The notes: a model not told the origin generated them from the letters alone. A stretch of DNA of 35,323 nt from Elusimicrobiota bacterium (GCA_016209085.1 JACQWV010000044.1:1-35323), one strand, 5' to 3'. Shown: positions 22,255 to 31,865, counted from the stretch's first letter. Numbers and translations are program-made.

Positions 22255-23658
22255 TTACCAATTTTTGCGAAACTCAGTAATGTATTCGTCAATGGCCCGG
22301 GCGGCGATTCTCCCTGTTCCCATTGCCTGGATGACAGTCGCTTCGCCCGTTGCAATATCCCCGCCCGCGAACACCCCTTTCTTTGAGGTTTTGGCAGTCA
22401 AGGGGTCAATTATTATGTTTCCGTGTTTGCCCATGTTCAAATCCCGGGTTGTGTTCGGCACAAGCGGATTCGGAGACTGGCCTATTGCCACCACAACAAC
22501 ATCCGCAGGCATTCTAAAATTTGAGCCTTCAATGGGTATCGGCCGTTTCCTGCCTGAAGAATCCGGCTCGCCTAACTTCATTTTCATGCACTCTATTTCA
22601 TTGACCCAGCCTTTTTCATCGATAAAATATCGGATCGGCAGGGTCAGTAAATGAAATTCCACTCCTTCTTCCTTTGCCCGCTCTATTTCTTCAATTCTGG
22701 CAGGCATTTCCTCGTCGGAACGCCTGTAGATAATCATTGATTTTTCCGCTCCAAGCCTCAGCGCCGTTCTCGCGGAATCCATTGAAACATTGCCGGCGCC
22801 TATGACCGCTACTCTTTTTCCCCGGACTATGGGGGTGTCATATTGGGGAAAGAGATATGCCTTCATTAAATTTGACCTTGTGAGATACTCGTTTGCCGAA
22901 TAAATTCCAAGAGCATTTTCTCCCGGGATTTTCATGAATTTCGGGAGCCCTGCCCCGGTTCCGATAAAAACCGCGTCAAATTCTTTAAGCAATTCGTCAA
23001 CGGTTTCGGTTTTGCCTATGATAAACGAAGTTATCAATTTTGCCCCTAATTTTTTAATGTACTCCACTTCTCTTGCCACTATTGATTTCGGCAGTCTGAA
23101 TTCCGGAATTCCATACACTAAAACCCCGCCGGGTTTGTGGAGCGCTTCAAAAATCACTACTTCGTGCCCCATTTTTATAAGGTCTCCGGCAACGGTCAGC
23201 CCTGCGGGACCGGAGCCGACCACAGCGACTCTTTTGCCGGTTGGTTCAGGCGTTGGCGGGATTTCAATTTCACCCGATTGAGCTTCCCAGTCCGCAATGA
23301 ATCTCTCAAGCCTTCCTATTGCGGAAGGTTCGCCGATTTTGCAAAGCGTGCAGACTTTCTGGCTCTGGTCTTCCTGCGGACAGACTCTTCCGCATATCGC
23401 GGGCATAACGTTTTTTTCTTTCATTATGCGGATTGATTTTTTAAAATCCCCCTCTTTGATTGCTTTTATAAAGCCGGGAATGTCTATTTCAACAGGACAG
23501 CCTTTTACGCACGGAGCGTCTTTGCACTGAATGCACCTTGCGGCTTCCTGCATCGCTTCATCCGGAGAGTATCCATAAGGAACTTCGTTGAAATTTTTAG
23601 TTCTCTTTTCAGAGGATTGTTCCCTCATCGGAACCTGATTCTTCTGCGGTTTTGCCAT
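22255..23658 (-). CDS. nfnB: NfnB/GltA-type FAD- and NAD(P)-binding iron-sulfur oxidoreductase, large subunit
   Basis: 467 residues, close to the known large subunits of NADH-dependent ferredoxin:NADP oxidoreductase (NfnB) and of sulfide dehydrogenase/homotetrameric glutamate synthase. An N-terminal cysteine-rich domain at about 40-110 (C-I-Q-C-K-D-A-P-C-V-K-G-C-P and C-G-R-V-C-P ... C-T-L-C) binds two 4Fe-4S clusters. The FAD motif is V-A-V-V-G-S-G-P-A-G-L near 147 and the NAD(P) motif V-A-V-I-G-A-G-N-V-S near 285. The end A-G-G-D-I-A-T-G-E-A-T-V-I-Q-A-M-G is typical. Paired with the small subunit just upstream it probably bifurcates electrons between NADPH, NADH and ferredoxin. No large GltB glutamate synthase subunit is seen. 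Confidence 0.9.
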   Translation of the reverse strand: MAKPQKNQVPMREQSSEKRTKNFNEVPYGYSPDEAMQEAARCIQCKDAPCVKGCPVEIDIPGFIKAIKEGDFKKSIRIMKEKNVMPAICGRVCPQEDQSQKVCTLCKIGEPSAIGRLERFIADWEAQSGEIEIPPTPEPTGKRVAVVGSGPAGLTVAGDLIKMGHEVVIFEALHKPGGVLVYGIPEFRLPKSIVAREVEYIKKLGAKLITSFIIGKTETVDELLKEFDAVFIGTGAGLPKFMKIPGENALGIYSANEYLTRSNLMKAYLFPQYDTPIVRGKRVAVIGAGNVSMDSARTALRLGAEKSMIIYRRSDEEMPARIEEIERAKEEGVEFHLLTLPIRYFIDEKGWVNEIECMKMKLGEPDSSGRKRPIPIEGSNFRMPADVVVVAIGQSPNPLVPNTTRDLNMGKHGNIIIDPLTAKTSKKGVFAGGDIATGEATVIQAMGTGRIAARAIDEYITEFRKNW

Positions 23659-23670
23659 ATATTACTCCAA

Positions 23671-23714
23671 GTCAGTGATTAGTGGCTGGTGGAGAGTGGT
23701 TAGTGTAGTGTAAC
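23671..23714. repeat. Word-repeat tract between nfnA and nfnB
   Basis: GTCAGTGATTAGTGGCTGGTGGAG and GTGGTTAGTGTAGTG repeat the (T/G)GTTAGTG-like vocabulary of the 9640 tract. It covers the nfnA stop codon (23700-23702), so the last residues of NfnA are encoded by it. Confidence 0.55.
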
Positions 23715-24629
23715 CAACGGATCTTTAGATTTGGATATCATGGTTTTTGTAGGGGTTTGATTTATCAAACCCGCTTTTATTCGGGTCGGATAAATCCGTC
23801 CCTGTTCCATCAGGGAACACTCATGGGTATAGGTTGAAAGCCTCTTCATAAGCAAATCAAAATCAACTGCATGGCCGTCAAATTCAGGACCGTCCACGCA
23901 TGCAAACTTTGTTTCAGTTCCTATCTGCACGCGGCATCCTCCGCACATGCCGGTTCCGTCAATCATTATCGGGTTCAGACTTACTGTTGTCTTAATGCCG
24001 TATGGTTTTGTGAGGTCACTGATGACCTTCATCATGATTACAGGACCTATTGCCCAGATTCTGTCTATTTTATTACCTTCATTAATCAGTCTTTTCAGTT
24101 CGTCGGAAACGAATCCTTTGCGGCCGTAAGAGCCGTCGTCCGTAGTTATGTAAAGTTCGTCGGTTATTTCCTTAAATTTGTTTTCAAGGATGACTAATTC
24201 CTTTGTGCGGGCGCCTATTATTGCGATTACTTTGTTTTCTGCAGATTTCAAGGCTTTTGCGATTGGATAAATGACAGCGGCTCCAACGCCTCCGCCAATG
24301 CAGACCACTGTTCCACATTTCTCAATTTCAGTCGGCACGCCAAGAGGTCCAAGAATGTCAAGGAGAAAATCGCCTTCCTTTAATTTGCCGAGGTCCTTGG
24401 TAGTCTTGCCAACTTCCTGAAAAATAATCGTTATCGTTCCTTTTGTCCTGTCAATGTCAGCGATGGTAAGCGGAATTCTTTCGCCTTCTTCCCTGTGCCG
24501 TATGACCACAAATTGACCGGGCAGACCTTTCTGCGCGATATAAGGGTTGGTAATTTCAAAAAGTTTCACATCTTTTGAAAGAGACTTTGCATATACTATT
24601 GCATTAGTCGTTTTCTCATGATTTTGCAT
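23700..24629 (-). CDS. nfnA: NfnA / sulfide dehydrogenase-type FAD and 2Fe-2S small subunit
   Basis: 309 residues from the chosen start. A ferredoxin-reductase-like FAD domain (about 1-100, with I-P-L-T-I-A-D) and an NAD-binding domain (C-I-G-G-G-V-G-A-A near 110) precede a 2Fe-2S site in D-G-T-G-M-C-G-G-C-R-V ... C-V-D-G-P-E-F-D-G-H. This is the small subunit of NfnAB or SudAB. The family normally ends soon after the L-L-M-K-R-L segment; here about 40 more residues (G-R-I-Y-P-T-R-I-K-A-G-L-I-N-Q-T ...) are encoded by palindromic modules and word repeats. I chose the ATG at 24629, which has GGAG nine bases upstream, over one five codons earlier (24644) without a binding site. A TATAAT lies at 24666-24661 on this strand. 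Confidence 0.9.
   Translation of the reverse strand: MQNHEKTTNAIVYAKSLSKDVKLFEITNPYIAQKGLPGQFVVIRHREEGERIPLTIADIDRTKGTITIIFQEVGKTTKDLGKLKEGDFLLDILGPLGVPTEIEKCGTVVCIGGGVGAAVIYPIAKALKSAENKVIAIIGARTKELVILENKFKEITDELYITTDDGSYGRKGFVSDELKRLINEGNKIDRIWAIGPVIMMKVISDLTKPYGIKTTVSLNPIMIDGTGMCGGCRVQIGTETKFACVDGPEFDGHAVDFDLLMKRLSTYTHECSLMEQGRIYPTRIKAGLINQTPTKTMISKSKDPLVTLH
23749..23820. repeat. Modular palindrome cluster in the nfnA 3' end
   Basis: GTAGGGG, then GGTTTGATTTATCAAACC, CGGGTCGGATAAATCCG and GTTCCATCAGGGAAC; the last is the exact complement of GTTCCCTGATGGAAC in the pilO cluster. The cluster is open in the nfnA frame and supplies most of its C-terminal extension. Confidence 0.75.
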
Positions 24630-24713
24630 TTGTTGTTTCTCCATTTGTTTTTCTAAAAATATTATACATAATACTGAGAACGAGGCGAACAGTTCCCTTA
24701 ATGATTTTTTCTA

Positions 24714-24742
24714 TTGACAAAGTATATTTAGGTTTGTATTAT
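24714..24742 (+). promoter_or_regulatory. Near-consensus sigma-70 promoter of gdhA
   Basis: TTGACA (24714-24719), 17-base spacer, TATTAT (24737-24742). This is the best promoter in the window and predicts strong transcription starting near 24749, with a leader of about 115 bases. Confidence 0.85.
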
Positions 24743-24769
24743 GAAAATTAACAGCGATAAAAACAGGTA

Positions 24770-24849
24770 AAGATAGAGGCAAAGGTTAAGGTTGAAAATA
24801 AGGAATTTCCTAAAAAAACTCTACCTCTGCCTTAACCTCAACCTGCAGT
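24770..24849. repeat. Word-repeat tract with inverted half in the gdhA leader
   Basis: AGGTTAAGG (24783-24791) pairs with CCTTAACCT (24830-24838), and AGGAA-T-TTCCT (24801-24811) forms a small hairpin in the loop. Both halves consist of GAGG/AAGGTT-like words. The GGGAGGA ribosome site follows at 24853-24859, outside the stem. Confidence 0.6.
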
Positions 24850-24852
24850 TGA

Positions 24853-26265
<1,413 letters not shown>

Positions 26266-26346
26266 GACAAGTCACAAGTCTCAAGTCACAGGTTACAAGT
26301 AGCGGGCGAATTACCATTCGCCGAACACAGGTCTCAAGATACAAGC
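26266..26346. repeat. Word-repeat tract (AAGTCACAAGTCTC type) after gdhA
   Basis: Repeats CAAGTCACAAGTCTCAAGTCACAGGTTACAAG-like words and includes the hairpin GGCGAAT-TACC-ATTCGCC (26305-26322). CAAGTCTCAAGTCACA (26275-26290) recurs exactly in inverted orientation at 29824-29839. Confidence 0.65.
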
Positions 26347-26384
26347 AATGAGGCTCTGAATTTAATTCAGAGCCTCATTTTTTT
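26347..26384 (+). terminator. Strong intrinsic terminator downstream of gdhA
   Basis: AATGAGGCTCTGAATT (26347-26362) and its exact complement (26364-26379), followed by a run of T to 26384. It is the clearest terminator in the window and isolates gdhA from the next gene, whose ATG starts 14 bases after the T-run. Confidence 0.92.
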
Positions 26385-26397
26385 ATAAAATATTTTC

Positions 26398-29346
26398 ATG
26401 CCACACCATGCTGTTGATTACGAATGGAATTCCGCCGGGTTTGAAAATCTGATGCCTTACAGGGTCGGCAGCATCCTGATGGTCGCCTCGCCCTACGACT
26501 CCTTTTTAATAGCGGACGACGACCGGCTTACGGAAGTCTTGTTCAGCGAGACTTTTGATACTCACCTGCGCGCCACCCCCCCGAAAACAAAAAGGGTTTC
26601 CACAGCGGAGGAAGCCGTTGGAAAACTTTCAGCCGAGAAATTCGACCTTATAATAGCGATGATACAAATAGGCGACACGGACATGAACGGTTTCGCGTTA
26701 GAAATAAGAAAAACATCTCCGGGAACGCCGATGGTTCTCCTTTCCTTCAACATGCAGGACGTGATGAATCTTTCAGCCGGAACCCTGTCTCTCGTGGACA
26801 GGATTTTTCTCTGGCACGGAGACACCAGAATCTTTTCGTCCATAATAAGCCTGATTGAAGACGAAAAAAATTTTGAGCATGATTCTAAAGTCGGGGTCCA
26901 GGCCGTGCTTCTTGTGGAAGATTCAGTCAGGTTCTATTCCCTGTATCTTCCCATAATCTATTACGAACTCATGAAACAGACGCAGATAGTCATGGCCGAC
27001 GAGCTCAATCCCGGCAAGAAAATGCTCCGTCTGAAAGCAAGGCCCAAAATACTGCTTGCAGGCACGTACGAAAAAGCATGGGAGCTCTACGAAAAATACA
27101 AATCAAACCTACTGGGCGTGATAACGGACGTGGAATTTCCGCGATCCGGACAGGTAGAAACAGAGGCGGGTCTGGCTCTTACGCGCCGGATTAAACAGGA
27201 ACTCCCGGATATGCCGGTCCTGATACAGTCTTCAAACGCCGCTTACTCAAAAAAATCCGGGGAAATCGGAGCTTCGTTCCTAAACAAGCTCGCCCCTGAT
27301 ATCGGAAGGCAAATCCAGAATTTCATCGTCAGATATTTCGGTTTCGGCGATTTTGTTTTCACCGGCAGGGACGGCAGGGAAATATCGCGCGCGCAGGACA
27401 TGCACACTCTGATAGAACTCCTTAAAACCGTTCCGACGGATTCCATTCTCTATCACGCGGGCAGCAACCATTTTTCAAAATGGCTTTTTGCAAGAAGCGA
27501 ATTTGAAATAGCGTATAACCTCAGGCCCAAGAAGATATCGGAATTCAAAGACGGAGAAGAACTCAGAAAATACCTGATAGAAACCCTGCACCAGTTCGTA
27601 TATAAAACGCAACTGGGCGCCATTCTCAAATTTGACAGAAAACATTTCAACGCGGACGCTCCTTTTACGAAAATAGGAAGAGGCTCAATAGGCGGCAAGG
27701 CGCGGGGTCTGGCTTTCGTTGATTTTCTCATGAGCAAAAAGGATTTTTCGGAAAAATTTCCAAATACGGTCGTAACCGTTCCCAATACCGTCGTGATAGC
27801 GACGGACGTATTTGACTTTTTCCTGGAGCAGAACAACCTTAATTCTCTCATGAGCGAGTCAGATGCGACTGAAAAAACCGCCGAAATCTTTGAAAAAGCC
27901 GAGCTTCCGGATTACATAACAAACGACCTCTCCTCAGTTCTGGACGCGATAAAAGCTCCCCTTGCCGTAAGATCGTCTTCCATTCTTGAAGATTCAAAAA
28001 CCCAGCCTTTTGCCGGTATTTATAAAACCTATATGCTGAGCAACAACCATGGATATCCGCATTTGAGGTTTAAACTGTTGGCCAAAGCAATCAAATACAT
28101 CTACGCTTCCACTTTTTCAAAAGAAGCCCGGGCATACAGAAAATTTACGCCCCATCCGGCGGACGAGGAAAAAATGGCCGTCATTCTGCAAAAAGTCGTG
28201 GGAAGAACCTATTCAAACGACAGGTTTTATCCGCTGTTTTCCGGGATTCTCCAGTCTTACAACTATTACCCGGTGCCGCCTCTTTCCCCGGACGACCCGA
28301 TAGCGCACATTGCGCTGGGTCTGGGCAAAACAATAGTGGAAGGATACAACGCCCTCAGATTCTCGCCGAACCGGCCGCGCAATCTTCATCAGTTTGCAGC
28401 CATAAACGACATGCTCAACAATTCACAGAAAAAATTCATGGCTTTGTCCCTTAAACAGGACATTGAAAAGAATTTTACTTACTTTAAAGAACCGGACATG
28501 GAAACCTTTGATGTCGTGGATGCCATGGAAGACGGAACTCTTGCAATGACCGGCTCCGTTTATTCCAGGGAAAACGACATGGTCTATGACTCAATCGGCA
28601 GGCCCGGCTCTCCTGTTGTGACTTTCGCGCCCATACTCAAAAACGAAGCGCTCCCACTCTGCGGGATATTAAACTATCTGGCGGAAGCAGGCAAAGATGC
28701 CATGGGCTGCAACATTGAAATGGAATTTGCCGTTGATTATGATTCTCAAAACAACCTTACCGAGTTCAACATACTCCAGATGAGACCGATGACTTCAAGA
28801 AGCGCTTTTAAAAAAGTTAATTTTGAAAATGTCAATCATAACAATATCGTCTGTTCAAGTTCTTCAAGCCTTGGAAACGGTTACATAACCGGCGTTTCGG
28901 ACATAATATTTGTCAAACCGGAAACATTTAATCCGCTCAAAACATTTGAAATCGCCTCTCAGATAAACAGCATCAACCAGAACCTGAAAGCGCAGAACAA
29001 ATATTACGTGCTGATGGGACCCGGCAGGTGGGGATCAAGCGACCCCAATCTGGGAATTCCGGTGCGCTGGGACCAGATATCAAATTCCAAAGTCATCATA
29101 GAATCAAATTACGAAGGGTTCTCGGTTGACCCTTCGTATGGAACGCATTTTTTCCACAATGTGACTTCAATAGGAATAGGATATCTGACAATCAACAATT
29201 TAAGCGGCAAGGGCGTGATAGACTGGAAATGGTTTGCAAGCCAGAATCCCGTGGAAGATCTGGGATACGTAAAGCACATACGCGTTCAAAGACCCTTTGA
29301 CATAAGAATAGACGGCTCCACCGGAAAAGGAATAATAGCGATATAA
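26398..29346 (+). CDS. Receiver-receiver-PEP/pyruvate-binding domain protein (PPDK_N), not a complete PEP synthase
   Basis: 982 residues. A first receiver-like domain (about 20-160) has a Met where the phospho-acceptor Asp should be (F-D-L-I-I-A-M-I-Q-I-G), so it looks degenerate. A second (about 175-315) keeps the acidic pair (V-L-L-V-E-D-S), the acceptor in G-V-I-T-D-V-E-F-P and a lysine in F-L-N-K-L. A middle region leads to a PPDK_N nucleotide-binding domain (about 425-800): I-G-R-G-S-I-G-G-K-A-R-G-L-A, A-V-R-S-S-S-I-L-E-D-S, F-A-G-I-Y and the closing L-Q-M-R-P-M-T. The swivelling phosphohistidine domain and the catalytic barrel of PEP synthase are absent; instead there is a 180-residue C-terminal domain with G-P-G-R-W-G-S-S-D-P-N-L-G. 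It may be a nucleotide-dependent phosphotransferase regulated by phosphorylation. Reaction unknown. Confidence 0.85.
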   Translation: MPHHAVDYEWNSAGFENLMPYRVGSILMVASPYDSFLIADDDRLTEVLFSETFDTHLRATPPKTKRVSTAEEAVGKLSAEKFDLIIAMIQIGDTDMNGFALEIRKTSPGTPMVLLSFNMQDVMNLSAGTLSLVDRIFLWHGDTRIFSSIISLIEDEKNFEHDSKVGVQAVLLVEDSVRFYSLYLPIIYYELMKQTQIVMADELNPGKKMLRLKARPKILLAGTYEKAWELYEKYKSNLLGVITDVEFPRSGQVETEAGLALTRRIKQELPDMPVLIQSSNAAYSKKSGEIGASFLNKLAPDIGRQIQNFIVRYFGFGDFVFTGRDGREISRAQDMHTLIELLKTVPTDSILYHAGSNHFSKWLFARSEFEIAYNLRPKKISEFKDGEELRKYLIETLHQFVYKTQLGAILKFDRKHFNADAPFTKIGRGSIGGKARGLAFVDFLMSKKDFSEKFPNTVVTVPNTVVIATDVFDFFLEQNNLNSLMSESDATEKTAEIFEKAELPDYITNDLSSVLDAIKAPLAVRSSSILEDSKTQPFAGIYKTYMLSNNHGYPHLRFKLLAKAIKYIYASTFSKEARAYRKFTPHPADEEKMAVILQKVVGRTYSNDRFYPLFSGILQSYNYYPVPPLSPDDPIAHIALGLGKTIVEGYNALRFSPNRPRNLHQFAAINDMLNNSQKKFMALSLKQDIEKNFTYFKEPDMETFDVVDAMEDGTLAMTGSVYSRENDMVYDSIGRPGSPVVTFAPILKNEALPLCGILNYLAEAGKDAMGCNIEMEFAVDYDSQNNLTEFNILQMRPMTSRSAFKKVNFENVNHNNIVCSSSSSLGNGYITGVSDIIFVKPETFNPLKTFEIASQINSINQNLKAQNKYYVLMGPGRWGSSDPNLGIPVRWDQISNSKVIIESNYEGFSVDPSYGTHFFHNVTSIGIGYLTINNLSGKGVIDWKWFASQNPVEDLGYVKHIRVQRPFDIRIDGSTGKGIIAI

Positions 29347-29356
29347 CAGCTACCGT

Positions 29357-29821
29357 TTAGTCTTTGGTGAAAGATTCCAGACTCTCTCTCGGAGCCCCCA
29401 ACAACTCCAGTTCCCATATTTCAAGGGACAGAATGTCTCTTATGAACATTCTTTTCCCCTCCATGCTCACGCCGCGCCATCGGGGGCTTATTTGTCTTAA
29501 AGTTTCGTCTACCAACAGTTCTCCCATCTGGTCCTCAAAATTTTCGGTTAAATCGTCAAGCAGGGAATAAACTGAAAATTTTATTCTGGTACGCTCTATT
29601 ATGTCCCATTTTCCGAAGAAGGCTAAACCGGCGTAAAAATCCTTAAGATGCATGCCGGATATGTCTTTAAAATCCCATTTAACAGCGTAGTCAAAGGAAA
29701 CTTTGGAATCATGCCTGTCTTTGACTATGTTTAAAAAGAATTCGCCTTTTTCGGGTTTTGTTGAAATTTCCACGCCATAAAGGTGTCCGGAAAATATATA
29801 AAAAAGCAGCCAGATAATCAT
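29357..29821 (-). CDS. Small secreted protein of unknown function
   Basis: 154 residues beginning with a short hydrophobic signal-like stretch (M-I-I-W-L-L-F-Y-I-F-S-G, about 1-16). The rest is mixed, with no motif I recognise; it contains V-K-W-D-F-K-D-I-S-G and an acidic C-terminal half. It converges on the PPDK_N gene with a ten-base gap and follows the TPR lipoprotein gene on its own strand by 34 bases, so it is probably the last gene of that operon. Confidence 0.65.
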   Translation of the reverse strand: MIIWLLFYIFSGHLYGVEISTKPEKGEFFLNIVKDRHDSKVSFDYAVKWDFKDISGMHLKDFYAGLAFFGKWDIIERTRIKFSVYSLLDDLTENFEDQMGELLVDETLRQISPRWRGVSMEGKRMFIRDILSLEIWELELLGAPRESLESFTKD

Positions 29822-29860
29822 CTTGTGACTTGAGACTTGAGACCTGAGACTTGTATTAGA
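29821..29860. repeat. Word-repeat tract (GACTTGAGACTTGAGACC type)
   Basis: Tandem GACTTGA / GACTTGA / GACCTGA / GACTTGT. TGTGACTTGAGACTTG (29824-29839) is the exact complement of 26275-26290, so inverted copies bracket the 3.5 kb holding the PPDK_N and small secreted protein genes. Confidence 0.65.
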
Positions 29861-31085
29861 ATCCTTCTTTTTTATAACGGTCCAGAAGGTCCATGGCCAG
29901 GCGGTTTTCAGGATTAAATTTTAAGGCTTCCTCAAGAAGATATTTAAATTGCATTTCCCACTTTTCCCTGCCTTTGAGTTTGTCTCTGTCAACCGCGTTT
30001 ATGGCGGATATAATAGCGGCCTTCAGCGAATAAATTTCGGCGATGAACTTCTCTTTCGACAGAAAAGGCATGAAATTTCCTTTCTCAAGAGCGAACTCTA
30101 TTACGTCCTCGCTGTCCTCGTAAGCGCTATAGAGAAGCTGGCGCGCCGTTTTCAGCCGGTTCTCTATTATCCCGAGTCCCGCCCCTTCCTGAAAATCCGC
30201 CTCCAGCATCTGTTTCCTGGCATCTATAAAATCCGGATAGTTGCTCAAAGCCCCCTGATACATTGCCCTCGCCTTTGAGTATTCCCTGGCTGCCAGATAA
30301 GCGTTGCCGAGCACGGTCAGTTCAACGGCTTTTGCGAACTGTTCGTCCGAAGCGATATCCTCCGATATCTTAAACATTCTCGCTATTTCTTTCTGATTTT
30401 TAAAAACATCGCCGACGGCTACTTCGTAGGAAGAAAGTATCCGAGAGGACGCCTGCTTTTTGAATTCCGGGTTTGAAGCTTCAATTTTTGCAATATCCTG
30501 TTTTAACTCTAAAAGTTTTTTCAGGAGAGCCGCGTATTCTTTCGTCTTCTCAAGCAATATGTTTGAGTTTTTATTCACATTAACATAGCCCTGGGATTCA
30601 ACCCACGGCGCCATCGCCGCGTAAACAAGCGCAAGACAGATTTTAGCTTCGTAAAAGCCGGGTTTGCCCGCTAAATCAGCGGACATTTTTGAAAGAACGC
30701 CGACCATGTCGTTCAGAAAATACAAATCACCCACTAAAGCGACTGAATTTATAATCGCGAGATACGCCTCCCATGAATGCGGATTGTTTTTAAGGTATCT
30801 GCCGAATATGTTTATTTCAATTTCCAGGGCATTGCTGAATCCAGCGCGGTACGCGGCATCCGTCAATTTATCAAGCGCCTGAACGGCTTCGGGAGTTTTC
30901 GGGTCGTATTCAAGGGCTTTTTCAACGTATCCGTAAGCTTTTATGAACTCGGCGTCGGCAATCGCTGTCCGGGATGAAAGGGGTTTTTCCGCTTTTGAAA
31001 TATAGTAAGCGGCTATCTTTGTTTTTATAAAAGCGCATCCGGACAAGACCGGAAGCATAGAAAAAATCAGAACGACTTTTTTCAT
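29856..31085 (-). CDS. TPR-containing lipoprotein
   Basis: 409 residues. A signal peptide with lipobox L-S-G-C (about 14-17) marks a lipoprotein. The mature part is almost entirely helical with degenerate TPR units, for example A-Y-G-Y-V-E-K-A-L-E-Y-D-P-K-T-P-E-A and A-R-E-Y-S-K-A-R-A-M-Y-Q-G-A-L-S-N-Y-P. It resembles periplasmic TPR assembly factors without matching a named one. It is downstream of the Ser/Thr kinase gene, from which it is now separated by the RAYT insertion, so it may be a functional partner of the kinase's TPR sensor. Confidence 0.82.
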   Translation of the reverse strand: MKKVVLIFSMLPVLSGCAFIKTKIAAYYISKAEKPLSSRTAIADAEFIKAYGYVEKALEYDPKTPEAVQALDKLTDAAYRAGFSNALEIEINIFGRYLKNNPHSWEAYLAIINSVALVGDLYFLNDMVGVLSKMSADLAGKPGFYEAKICLALVYAAMAPWVESQGYVNVNKNSNILLEKTKEYAALLKKLLELKQDIAKIEASNPEFKKQASSRILSSYEVAVGDVFKNQKEIARMFKISEDIASDEQFAKAVELTVLGNAYLAAREYSKARAMYQGALSNYPDFIDARKQMLEADFQEGAGLGIIENRLKTARQLLYSAYEDSEDVIEFALEKGNFMPFLSKEKFIAEIYSLKAAIISAINAVDRDKLKGREKWEMQFKYLLEEALKFNPENRLAMDLLDRYKKEGF

Positions 31086-31096
31086 ATAACCGCACC

Positions 31097-31153
31097 TAAC
31101 CCCGCGGGTTAGCAGAATCTCTATTGGGGCATTTTTTCCAACCCGCGGGGTTA
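31097..31153. mobile_element. REPIN-like double palindrome on the downstream side of the RAYT gene
   Basis: TAACCCCGCGGGTT (31097-31110) and AACCCGCGGGGTTA (31140-31153) are exact complements around a spacer containing ATTGGGG. It is the close relative of the element at 15968-16022. Confidence 0.82.
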
Positions 31154-31159
31154 AAAAGG

Positions 31160-31789
31160 TTATTCACAAATCAGTTCCTTTATTTTGGCAAGTTCTCGCT
31201 GATATGAAATTCTGTCTTCAACAAATTCTTTATATTTGTCCGGCTTTACCACCAAAATATCAGAATAACTGCAAATTTTTTTATCAGAGACATTTAAATA
31301 TTCTCTATAAGACGAATATCTCCAATCCCCTGGCTTGTCCACTAAATAAGCCGTAACGGGATTTAAATGAATATACCTTGTTAAATGCAAAATCTGTTCG
31401 TCAGTTTTTACTAAAACATTTCTAAATCTGCCTTCCCATAAAGGGCCTTTCCTATTATGTTTAAGATTAAAATATTTCGCATAGCTATTTGAAAGATTGC
31501 TTATAAACCTTACTATCCCATTTTCTTCAAGTTGCTTAAGCACTAAATGAAAATGTGTTGGCATAAAACAATAAGATACTATCTTTACATATTTTCCATC
31601 AGAATGATTAATTGTTTTTTCTTTTGACTTTAAAAATGAGGAAAAACTTCCCTTTCTATCGGTTGTGTAATAATTTACTGCATATAGAAATCTATCGTAG
31701 TCATCGTCACTATTAAAAATTTTATATGAAGCAATACTTTTGTTAAATACATGATATATTTCATCCGATACCAATTTCTCTTTTCTCAT
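31160..31789 (-). CDS. REP-associated tyrosine transposase (RAYT, Y1/IS200-like)
   Basis: 209 residues from the chosen start M-R-K-E-K-L-V-S-D-E-I-Y-H-V-F-N, which is typical of the family; ATG 31801 and TTG 31804 further upstream fall in the flanking palindrome. The HUH motif is in F-M-P-T-H-F-H-L-V-L-K and the nucleophile tyrosine region is N-S-Y-A-K-Y-F-N-L-K-H-N-R-K-G-P-L-W-E-G-R-F, followed by H-L-N-P-V. RAYTs nick single-stranded DNA at REP hairpins. The gene is intact, flanked on both sides by double palindromes, and inserted six bases after the stop codon of the Ser/Thr kinase gene. Its base composition is more A/T-rich than its neighbours, suggesting separate ancestry. Confidence 0.93.
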   Translation of the reverse strand: MRKEKLVSDEIYHVFNKSIASYKIFNSDDDYDRFLYAVNYYTTDRKGSFSSFLKSKEKTINHSDGKYVKIVSYCFMPTHFHLVLKQLEENGIVRFISNLSNSYAKYFNLKHNRKGPLWEGRFRNVLVKTDEQILHLTRYIHLNPVTAYLVDKPGDWRYSSYREYLNVSDKKICSYSDILVVKPDKYKEFVEDRISYQRELAKIKELICE

Positions 31790-31800
31790 ATTAACCACCA

Positions 31801-31860
31801 TCAACCTCGTAGGTTGAATATAATTTACATTATACCAAAATTTTCAACCTACGAGGTTGA
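31801..31860. mobile_element. REPIN-like double palindrome on the upstream side of the RAYT gene
   Basis: TCAACCTCGTAGGTTGAA (31801-31818) and TTCAACCTACGAGGTTGA (31843-31860) are exact complements. The core AACC-T-CG-TA-GGTT aligns with AACC-C-CG-CG-GGTT of the downstream element, so the two flanks are diverged relatives. Confidence 0.82.
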
Positions 31861-31865
31861 AAAGG

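Noticed and set aside
22255-23658. Glutamate synthase small subunit GltD proper
   Set aside because: No GltB is nearby and the adjacent FAD/2Fe-2S subunit fits NfnAB or sulfide dehydrogenase better; the names overlap in databases.
26398-29346. Complete phosphoenolpyruvate synthase
   Set aside because: The phosphohistidine swivel domain and the C-terminal barrel are absent and receiver domains precede the nucleotide-binding part.
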